From: a bacterium
Lineage (GTDB): Bacteria > Cyanobacteriota > Vampirovibrionia > Gastranaerophilales > Gastranaerophilaceae
Assembly: GCA_024408905.1 (NCBI GenBank)
Contig: JAKSUP010000014.1
Location: 1 to 13,886, forward strand
Reading direction: 5' to 3'
Length of the DNA: 13,886 nt
In this document: piece by piece, positions 8,120 through 13,886 of the stretch
Layout: each line of letters starts with the position of its first letter
Position numbering within the stretch: position 1 is the stretch's first letter
Program-made: the position numbers and the translations under genes
The notes under the pieces: generated by a model
The model's input: only the letters and a program-made list of their open reading frames with translations
Told to the model about the DNA's origin: nothing
Databases searched by the model: none

Positions 8120-8147
8120 TTGACCATGCACTTTTACTGCATATAAT
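8120..8147 (+). promoter_or_regulatory. strong sigma70 promoter of the phosphonate operon
   Basis: TTGACC (8120-8125) matches the -35 consensus at 5 of 6 positions. After 16 bases, TATAAT (8142-8147) is a perfect -10. Transcription would start near 8154, about 60 bases before pepM. The spacer contains a 5-base dyad, ATGCA (8126-8130) and TGCAT (8138-8142), placed where a repressor or activator could act. This is the best promoter in the window and the only one seen for the five downstream genes. Confidence 0.72.
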
Positions 8148-8157
8148 AAATAGTGTA

Positions 8158-8179
8158 CATGATAATTCTGCTCATCATG
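8158..8179 (+). other. leader hairpin in the pepM 5' untranslated region
   Basis: CATGAT (8158-8163) and ATCATG (8174-8179) are perfect complementary arms around a 10-base loop, immediately downstream of the predicted transcription start. It lies 20 bases before the GAAAGG ribosome binding site at 8199-8204. It may stabilise the transcript 5' end or be a DNA operator, and it is not a terminator because no T-tract follows. Confidence 0.3.
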
Positions 8180-8214
8180 CATAAAGCAACAATCAAAAGA
8201 AAGGTTGGATTGGT

Positions 8215-9534
8215 ATGGCCGTAATTTATATAGGAATGAGTGCTGATTTACTACACCCCGGACATTTAAACATTATAAATGAAGGAAGAAAGTTGTTAGA
8301 GTCTGTAGGTGGTGGAGAACTAATTGTTGGTTTACTTACGGATAAAGCTATTGCAAGTTACAAAAGATTACCATATATGACTTGGGAACAAAGAAAAGTT
8401 GTTGTAGAAAATGTAAAAGGAGTAAGCAAAGTAATAGCGCAAGAAACCCTTGATTATGTTCCTAATTTATTAAAAATAAAACCGGACTATGTTTTACATG
8501 GTGATGATTGGAAAACAGGCGTTCAAGCTCAAACAAGACAAAGAATAGTTGATGTTATGGCTCAATGGGGTGGAAAGGTTATTGATATTCCTTATACTGC
8601 TGGGATTTCATCAACCCAATTGAATAAATCATTAAAAGAAATAGGCACAACGCCGGAAATTCGTTGCAGAAGATTAAGAAGATTATTAGATTCAAAAGAT
8701 ATCGTAACCATTTGCGAATCTCATAACGGATTATCCGGTTTAATTGTTGAAAATACATATATAGAAGAAAATAACAAGAAAATAGAATTTGATGGGATTT
8801 GGATATCATCATTAACTCAATCTGCTGCACAAGCAAAACCTGATATTGGTTATCTTGATACAACAACAAGAATGACGACATTAAATGACATTCTTGAAGT
8901 TACAACAAAGCCAATTATTTATGATGGTGACAATGGTGGTCCTCAAGAACACTTTGTGTTTACTGTCAAAACACTTGAAAGATTGGGAGTAAGTGCAATT
9001 ATCATTGAAGATAAAGTTGGTTTAAAGAAAAATTCTTTATTCGGAACTGAGGTTTTCCAAGAACAAGATAATCCTAATGACTTTGCTCAAAAAATTAAGG
9101 CCGGAAAACAAGCACAAGTCACTGATGATTTTATGATTATTGCAAGAATTGAAAGTTTAATTCTTGAACAAGGAATGGACGATGCTATTACAAGAGCAAA
9201 AACATATCTTGATGCAGGCGTAGACGGTATTATGATTCACTCAAGGAAAAAAGAATTTGATGAAATAAAAGAGTTTGCAACTTTATACAATCAACTTCCA
9301 AATAGAAAACCTTTGGTCGTTGTACCATCATCATATAATCATGTTACAGAGAAAGAATTGATAGAAAACAATATTAATATTGTAATCTATGCAAACCATT
9401 TATTAAGAGCTGCATATCCTGCAATGGTTAATACTGCAAAATCTATACTTGAAAACCATAGATGCAAAGAAGCCAGCGATGAATATTGTATGAAAATAAA
9501 AGATATTATTACTTTAATTCCGGGGGCAAAGTAG
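8215..9534 (+). CDS. pepM: PEP mutase with N-terminal cytidylyltransferase domain, 439 aa
   Basis: Bifunctional entry enzyme for phosphonates. Residues 1-140 are a nucleotidyltransferase of the glycerol-3-phosphate cytidylyltransferase type: HPGH at 14-17, HGDDW at 95-99 and ISSTQ at 131-135. Residues about 150-439 are phosphoenolpyruvate mutase, which rearranges PEP to phosphonopyruvate. They show CESHNGLSG at 167-175, DGDNGG at 237-242 (metal-binding Asp residues), [10 protein letters not shown] at 265-274 and ARIESL at 310-315. The Lys-x-Asn-Ser at the end of that loop separates true PEP mutases from isocitrate-lyase relatives, which have a KxCGH-type loop. The N-terminal domain probably activates the finished phosphonate with CTP. 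GAAAGG at 8199-8204 is the ribosome binding site. It is first in the operon, 8 bases ahead of the decarboxylase-reductase gene. Similar two-domain proteins exist in other surface-glycan loci. The mutase call is near certain; the exact substrate of the transferase domain is inferred. Confidence 0.95.
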   Translation: MAVIYIGMSADLLHPGHLNIINEGRKLLESVGGGELIVGLLTDKAIASYKRLPYMTWEQRKVVVENVKGVSKVIAQETLDYVPNLLKIKPDYVLHGDDWKTGVQAQTRQRIVDVMAQWGGKVIDIPYTAGISSTQLNKSLKEIGTTPEIRCRRLRRLLDSKDIVTICESHNGLSGLIVENTYIEENNKKIEFDGIWISSLTQSAAQAKPDIGYLDTTTRMTTLNDILEVTTKPIIYDGDNGGPQEHFVFTVKTLERLGVSAIIIEDKVGLKKNSLFGTEVFQEQDNPNDFAQKIKAGKQAQVTDDFMIIARIESLILEQGMDDAITRAKTYLDAGVDGIMIHSRKKEFDEIKEFATLYNQLPNRKPLVVVPSSYNHVTEKELIENNINIVIYANHLLRAAYPAMVNTAKSILENHRCKEASDEYCMKIKDIITLIPGAK

Positions 9535-9542
9535 AAACAAAT

Positions 9543-11699
9543 ATGATTAATGTCAAAGATTTTTTTGAATGTTTAAAAGATAACAAAGTAAATTGTTTTT
9601 GCGGCGTTTCGGATAGTTTACTAAAAGATTTTTGTGCGTATGTTACGGATAATACTACAGGAAATCAACATACAATCACTGCAAACGAAGGTAATGCAAT
9701 TGCTTTGGCAAGTGGACACTATCTTGCAACAGGAAATCCTGCTGTTGTTTATATGCAAAATTCAGGAATTGGTAATTGCGTGAATCCATTATTATCTTTA
9801 ACAGACGAAGAAGTTTATAACATCCCGTTATTAATGCTTATCGGTTGGAGAGGAGAGCCTGATAAAAAGGATGAACCTCAACACATAAAGCAAGGAAAAG
9901 TCACGGATAAGTTGTTACAAGCAATGGGGATAAAATATGAAATTTTACCTGAAACATTTGCAGAAGCTAAACCATTAATTGATAATGCTTTTAAATATAT
10001 GAAGGAAACTAAATGTCCGTTTGCTTTTATCATTAAGAAAGGAACTTTTGAAAAATATTCTTTAATAAATAAAAAGACTTCTTCTTATACATTAAGACGT
10101 GAAGAAGCCATTGAAACAGTCATAAAAGAATTAAAATCATCTGACGTTATTGTTTCTACAACGGGACATATTTCAAGAGAAGTTTATGAAACAAGAGAAA
10201 GACTAGCTCAATCTCATAAACAAGATTTTCTAACGGTTGGTTCTATGGGACATTCCAGCTCAATTGCACTTGGAATAGCATTAGAAAAATCAGATAGAAA
10301 TATTTATTGTTTCGATGGCGATGGTGCATTTTTGATGCATACAGGGGCTGTTGTTGTTAATGCGTCTAAGAATTTATCTAATTTTAAACACATAGTTTTT
10401 AATAACGAAGCACATGATAGTGTGGGATCTCAACCAACAACAGCGAATAATGCAAAGTTATCAGAACTTGTGTTAAATGCAGGTTATAAAAAGTCATATT
10501 CCGTTGAAACAAAAGGAGATTTGATAAAAGTTTTACCTGAATTTATTGCATTAAAAGAAACGGCACTTTTAGAAATCAAAGTAAAATGTGGTGCGAGGGA
10601 AGATTTGGGTAGACCAAAAGAAAAACCTTGGGAAAACAAGAAAATCTTTATGGATAATTTAAACCAAGTTGAATTTGTTTATAGAGGTGCTATCGAAAAT
10701 TTGTCTAAAATTGTCGGAGAAGAAAAGGCAAAAAAAGTCCTTGTTTTTACGGGTAAAAAATCTTTTGAAAGTATTAAACCCCAAATTGTAAATGAATTAC
10801 GAAATTGCGAATGTGTTTATTATAATGATTTTGAAACAAACCCAAAAGAAGAAGATGTAAAACGTGCAATTTCAACAATAAATAACAAATTTGATATTAT
10901 TATCGCAATAGGTGGTGGAAGTGTAATTGATTTTGCAAAGGCGTTTCGTTATTATGCAAAAAGTACTAAAAAACTGGTGGCAATTCCGACAACATGTGGA
11001 ACGGGTTCTGAATCCACTCAATTTGCTGTCATTTATATTGACGGAATAAAACATTCGCTTGATGAGAGGTCTATTTTACCTGAATATGCAATTGTTGATA
11101 GCCAATTTGTTGATAATAACCCAAAATATTTAAAGGCTTGCACTTCTATGGATGCATTTTGTCAAGGAATAGAAAGTTTTTGGGCAGTTAAATCAACAGA
11201 ATTAAGCAGAGAATACGCAAAACAAGCTATTGAATTATGCAGAGATAACATAGAAGAATATGTAAATTCAAATAATAAAAATGCTTCTGATAATATGGCT
11301 TTGGCTTCTCATTTGGCCGGTAAAGCTATAAATATATCCAGAACAACAGCATCTCATGCATTGTCGTATGCAATAACATCAAAGTATGGCTTGCCTCATG
11401 GACATGCAGTAGCATTAACAATCGGAGAGTTGTTCAGAATTAATTTTGAGAAAGCTGATTCCGAGTTAAAACTTTTATTAAGTGATTTGGGGAATATTAT
11501 TTCAGACGATGTTGAATCATATTTTAAAGATTTATTTTCTAAAATTAATCTTAAAACGACAATAGAAAATTTTGATAAAGAATATATAATTTCCGGAGTT
11601 AATTTAGATAGGTTATCAAACAATCCAATAAAATTATCAAGTGCCGATTTGATGCAGATACTATCCGGCATAGAGGAGAGAGTGCAGTGCGTGATATAA
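9543..11699 (+). CDS. phosphonopyruvate decarboxylase fused to Fe-type alcohol dehydrogenase, 718 aa
   Basis: Two enzymes in one frame. Residues 1-375 are phosphonopyruvate decarboxylase, a thiamine diphosphate enzyme giving phosphonoacetaldehyde: catalytic Glu in ANEGNAIA (E49), MQNSGIGN at 71-78, GDG at 259-261 and NN at 287-288 (30-residue TPP/Mg motif), and the terminal LGRPKEKPWENK typical of this family. Residues about 377-718 are an iron-containing alcohol dehydrogenase: FVYRGAIENL start, GGGS at 457-460, PTTCGTGSE at 482-490, metal ligands D537, H605 and H619. The expected second ligand (His four residues after the Asp) is Gln541. In context this half should reduce phosphonoacetaldehyde to 2-hydroxyethylphosphonate. 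Almost no linker separates the domains. The start at 9543 gives MINVKDFFECLKD, a normal decarboxylase N-terminus, 8 bases after the pepM stop. The GGGGGC stretch about 15 bases upstream is rather far for a ribosome binding site, so coupling is likely. The 3' end overlaps the LicD gene by 13 bp. Confidence 0.92.
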   Translation: MINVKDFFECLKDNKVNCFCGVSDSLLKDFCAYVTDNTTGNQHTITANEGNAIALASGHYLATGNPAVVYMQNSGIGNCVNPLLSLTDEEVYNIPLLMLIGWRGEPDKKDEPQHIKQGKVTDKLLQAMGIKYEILPETFAEAKPLIDNAFKYMKETKCPFAFIIKKGTFEKYSLINKKTSSYTLRREEAIETVIKELKSSDVIVSTTGHISREVYETRERLAQSHKQDFLTVGSMGHSSSIALGIALEKSDRNIYCFDGDGAFLMHTGAVVVNASKNLSNFKHIVFNNEAHDSVGSQPTTANNAKLSELVLNAGYKKSYSVETKGDLIKVLPEFIALKETALLEIKVKCGAREDLGRPKEKPWENKKIFMDNLNQVEFVYRGAIENLSKIVGEEKAKKVLVFTGKKSFESIKPQIVNELRNCECVYYNDFETNPKEEDVKRAISTINNKFDIIIAIGGGSVIDFAKAFRYYAKSTKKLVAIPTTCGTGSESTQFAVIYIDGIKHSLDERSILPEYAIVDSQFVDNNPKYLKACTSMDAFCQGIESFWAVKSTELSREYAKQAIELCRDNIEEYVNSNNKNASDNMALASHLAGKAINISRTTASHALSYAITSKYGLPHGHAVALTIGELFRINFEKADSELKLLLSDLGNIISDDVESYFKDLFSKINLKTTIENFDKEYIISGVNLDRLSNNPIKLSSADLMQILSGIEERVQCVI

Positions 11700-12766
11700 G
11701 TATTGAGATGCAAGATGTAAAAAACTTTTTTTGTAAAAAGTACCATCAAGATGACGTAACAACAAAGCGCATCTTGGGTATAACTTTTAAATACACAAAA
11801 GGGGAAACATATTCCGGTTTGTGTAGTATTCTTTTGTATGTTAAACCACACATAAAAGAAGATTTGGAAGATATTATTGCAGATTTTCAAAAAAAATCTA
11901 AAAAACGCTATATTTCTGCAAAAACATATCAAAATGATATTAATAAAATTACGGATATTTTGGATGATTTTGATCCGTCTGTATTACCACCTTGCACGGG
12001 TAAACTTAGAGAAATACAACTTAGTGAATTGGCATTTGCAAAAGAGATTATAAACGATATAGAACAAAATACAGGGCTAAAACCGTTTATGGATGATGGT
12101 ACTTTGTTAGGAGCAGTCAGACACGGTGGATTTATTCCATGGGATGATGATTTTGATTTTTCTCTTATGAGAAAGGATTACATTAAGTTAGAAGAATATT
12201 TGCGAAATAAATATATTAGTATAAATACGGATGAGTGGACAAATGCAAGTTACGATGCCAATTTGGAGGAATGTTTTGATAAATATCCAAACCAAGTATT
12301 TGTATTAAAAAGGCCAACTTCACTAAAAGTATATAGAGGAACAAAGGAAAATTTTGTAGTATGCGACTTTTTCGCATTGGATTACTATGATGATGATTTT
12401 AATGTGGTGAGTTTAAATAATTATGTAAATAGCGTAAAAGAATCTTTTCCAAACAAAAAACGCACACCTTTCAAAAAAAGGTTCGATTTCTATAATAAAG
12501 AAATAGCCAATAGCCACAATATTGTAGAATATAGCGACGTTATAGCTCCGGGTATGGATAATTTCGATTTTTGGCTTTACTCAATAAAGGCGTTGCGAAG
12601 AAATACTGATGTGTTCCCGTTGCAAAAAATAAAATTTGAAGATACGGAATTCTATGCTCCAAACGATACGCACTATTATTTAAAGTCAATATATAGTTGT
12701 TATAAAAAAATACCAATTAAAAAAAATTTGATAAGCAAATCTCATAGAAAAATAGAATTGGAATAA
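11687..12766 (+). CDS. LicD-family (phosphocholine/phosphonate) transferase, 359 aa
   Basis: LicD-family enzymes move phosphocholine or related groups from a cytidylate donor to a surface glycan. The signature is at residues 136-165: DDGTLLGAVRHGGFIPWDDD, then FDF, with the Asp cluster that binds metal and the nucleotide donor. It is preceded by a helical segment LSELAFAKEIINDIEQ. Residues 1-100 are an extra N-terminal region with KRILGITFKYTK, a short motif resembling one in the KpsC-like gene downstream. There is no membrane segment, so it should act at the cytoplasmic face. Start: GTG at 11687 with GAGGAG at 11673-11678 eight bases upstream; the ATG at 11708 is too far from it. The 13-bp overlap with the preceding gene indicates translational coupling. 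With PepM and its cytidylyltransferase domain, the likely donor is a CMP-phosphonate rather than CDP-choline. The family call is strong; the donor is inferred. Confidence 0.88.
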   Translation: MRDISIEMQDVKNFFCKKYHQDDVTTKRILGITFKYTKGETYSGLCSILLYVKPHIKEDLEDIIADFQKKSKKRYISAKTYQNDINKITDILDDFDPSVLPPCTGKLREIQLSELAFAKEIINDIEQNTGLKPFMDDGTLLGAVRHGGFIPWDDDFDFSLMRKDYIKLEEYLRNKYISINTDEWTNASYDANLEECFDKYPNQVFVLKRPTSLKVYRGTKENFVVCDFFALDYYDDDFNVVSLNNYVNSVKESFPNKKRTPFKKRFDFYNKEIANSHNIVEYSDVIAPGMDNFDFWLYSIKALRRNTDVFPLQKIKFEDTEFYAPNDTHYYLKSIYSCYKKIPIKKNLISKSHRKIELE

Positions 12767-12788
12767 AGAATGGAGCATTAGAAAATAT

Positions 12789-12899
12789 ATGCCAAAAATA
12801 AGCATAATAATACCGGTATATAATGTAGAAAAATATTTAAGAGAATGTTTGGATAGCGTGAAAAATCAAGTATTAAAAGATATTAGGACAGTAGTTTAA
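12789..12899 (+). pseudogene. truncated family 2 glycosyltransferase, N-terminal stub (36 aa)
   Basis: The frame encodes MPKISIIIPVYNVEKYL, then RECLDSVKNQVLKDI, followed by four unrelated residues and a stop. This is the standard first 32 residues of a GT-A fold family 2 glycosyltransferase, which would normally continue into the donor-binding 'E(I/V)xxVNDGS(T/S)D' segment. That segment and the remaining roughly 270 residues are absent; the next frame is the capsule gene 21 bases later. It lies 22 bases after the LicD gene and has no good ribosome binding site (GGAG is about 15 bases away). The break is abrupt at about position 12884, consistent with a deletion or recombination in the glycan locus. 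A sequencing or assembly join is the alternative. Loss of a glycosyltransferase would alter the glycan that carries the phosphonate. Confidence 0.82.
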
Positions 12900-12920
12900 A
12901 GATTGAACTTGGAGGTATTT

Positions 12921-13868
12921 ATGTCATTTTTATTTGGGAAAAAGATAACGGATTCACATATCATATATAATTTTTTGGGAATAAAAATTTCTATAAAGAA
13001 ACAAACAAATATACCATCTTTTGCAGATATTAAAACGGAATTGTTTGAATTGTATTTAACATTAAATGCAAAAGAAAACAGATCATACAAGGCAATCAAT
13101 GATTTTAGTGGTTCTGCAATGTTTCATGAAAAAAGAAACCCCATAATAAAGCAAGCATTTTCACAATTAAATTTTCTAGAATATAATTCTTATAATCTAA
13201 ATATAGCAGATAATTATTTTATTTGGTCTACATATCCCAAAACTAAAAGAATAGAGGATGTACAAAAGGCTTATTATTATAATAAACCAATTTGGACTTT
13301 GGAAACAGGTTTTATATATTCCTTTGATGTTCCTATAAGTATAGATAAAAATATTGATGAAAAATTCCAAGCACACTTTTCTTTTGTTATGGATAACGTT
13401 GTACCCCATTATGATGCAAGATATCAAAGCAATTTGGAGAAAATGCTAAATGATAAGAACTTAATTATTACGGATGAACAAAAGAAAAGGGCTAGAGATT
13501 GTATTGAAAAAATGGTAAATAATCATATAACAAAATACAATCATCAGCCTATATTTGAACCCAATATTGGTAGAAAAGGAGTCAAAAAAGTACTTGTAAT
13601 TGATCAAAGATATGGTGACATGAGTATTATTAAAGGAAGAGCTAGTAATGAGACTTTTACTAAAATGCTTGATTGTGCAATAAAGGAAAATCCGGATTCT
13701 GATATTATAGTTAAAACGCATCCGGATTCTAAAACAGATATATATACCGGATATTATGTAAAGTCAAGTAAATTTTGGGTAAATTACAGGGAAATTTCAA
13801 GTGAATATCAGGGGAAAACCATAGAAATCCACGTAAATTCCCACGGAAAGCGGCTTTTTTGTATATAA
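12921..13868 (+). CDS. KpsC-like capsule synthesis protein, probably truncated, 315 aa
   Basis: The C-terminal third resembles the capsule-synthesis domain of KpsC/WcbO-type proteins, cytoplasmic Kdo-transferase-like enzymes of capsule assembly. Residues 228-236 read DQRYGDMSI, followed by ETFTKMLDCAIKENPDSDIIVKTHPD (key motif KTHPD at 265-269) and GYY at 277-279. Members then continue into a segment ending in a 'GFEAL ... FYAGWGLT' type motif; here the protein instead runs 36 unrelated residues to a stop. The truncation coincides with repeated sequence from about 13756. Residues 1-30 include KITDSHIIYNFLGIKISIKK, like the LicD protein. The region 35-200 is plausible KpsC-family sequence with weaker motifs. 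ATG at 12921 is chosen because GGAGG lies at 12911-12915, 5 bases away; the in-frame TTG at 12903 lies before that site. It is last in the operon within this window and probably not functional as a full enzyme. Confidence 0.7.
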   Translation: MSFLFGKKITDSHIIYNFLGIKISIKKQTNIPSFADIKTELFELYLTLNAKENRSYKAINDFSGSAMFHEKRNPIIKQAFSQLNFLEYNSYNLNIADNYFIWSTYPKTKRIEDVQKAYYYNKPIWTLETGFIYSFDVPISIDKNIDEKFQAHFSFVMDNVVPHYDARYQSNLEKMLNDKNLIITDEQKKRARDCIEKMVNNHITKYNHQPIFEPNIGRKGVKKVLVIDQRYGDMSIIKGRASNETFTKMLDCAIKENPDSDIIVKTHPDSKTDIYTGYYVKSSKFWVNYREISSEYQGKTIEIHVNSHGKRLFCI

Positions 13869-13886
13869 AAGGTCCAGCAAAACATC
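13756..13886 (+). repeat. repeat-bearing sequence, possible insertion-element end
   Basis: TCAAGTAAAT (13764-13773) recurs as TCAAGTGAAT (13797-13806), 33 bases apart, and each is followed by a G-run and A-run (GGGTAAA at 13777, GGGGAAAA at 13811). GGGTAAATTACA (13777-13788) and GGGAAATTTCA (13789-13799) form a second, interleaved pair. Repeats of this kind beginning near a TGT (13756-13758) recall the multiple terminal repeats at the ends of IS21-like elements. No transposase lies inside the window, so this is only a suggestion, supported by the loss of KpsC homology at the same place. Confidence 0.3.

Noticed and set aside
11687..12766. LicD gene as a choline-phosphate transferase in a choline pathway
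   Set aside because: No choline kinase or LicC-type choline gene is present; the adjacent PEP mutase cytidylyltransferase domain offers a better donor.
13825..13865. Rho-independent terminator around the G-C-rich patch before the T-run at the end of the KpsC-like gene
   Set aside because: AAAGC-G-GCTTT has no usable loop, and CCACG/CCCACGG are direct, not inverted, copies.
1..13886. tRNA, rRNA or CRISPR array
   Set aside because: I saw no cloverleaf, rRNA-like segment or regularly spaced identical repeats on either strand.

Overview
This window is AT-rich bacterial chromosome, entirely protein-coding in style, with no rRNA, tRNA or CRISPR array visible. The best guess for the organism is a gut Melainabacteria (Gastranaerophilales-like, non-photosynthetic cyanobacterial sister group). 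This rests mainly on the gene at 2929, whose N-terminus (MRINSINFYNYQ, then NNTSFK) follows a lead-in I associate with many proteins of that lineage, together with the low GC and the capsule and phosphonate accessory genes. It is an inference from memory, not a database result.

Layout. Positions 1-500 hold two small unrecognised genes on the minus strand (52 and 68 aa) and a divergent control region with two near-identical palindrome-like sites. An XRE-type HTH regulator (589-909, +) follows. Positions 923-4874 hold three genes of lineage-specific character: a large M49-like zinc metallopeptidase (-), a GNAT-like protein divergent from it (+), and a single-pass membrane protein of unknown function (-). 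Positions 5070-8001 are housekeeping: translational GTPase TypA/BipA (+) and glutamate 5-kinase ProB (-), which overlap tail to tail by 8 bp.

Positions 8120-13868 are the most interesting part. A strong sigma70-type promoter (TTGACC, 16 nt, TATAAT) drives a tightly packed phosphonate-glycan operon. Its first gene is PEP mutase carrying an N-terminal cytidylyltransferase domain. The second is one polypeptide fusing phosphonopyruvate decarboxylase to an iron-type alcohol dehydrogenase (presumed phosphonoacetaldehyde reductase). The third is a LicD-family transferase. Together they predict PEP -> phosphonopyruvate -> phosphonoacetaldehyde -> 2-hydroxyethylphosphonate -> CMP-activated phosphonate -> transfer to a surface glycan. 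No aminotransferase is present, so hydroxyethylphosphonate is more likely than aminoethylphosphonate as the decoration.

The 3' end of the operon looks eroded. A family 2 glycosyltransferase survives only as a 36-residue N-terminal stub. A KpsC-like capsule gene loses its homology just after the KTHPD motif and runs into a repeat-bearing sequence that could be the end of an insertion element. The region therefore looks like a surface-polysaccharide locus undergoing rearrangement beside conserved housekeeping genes.
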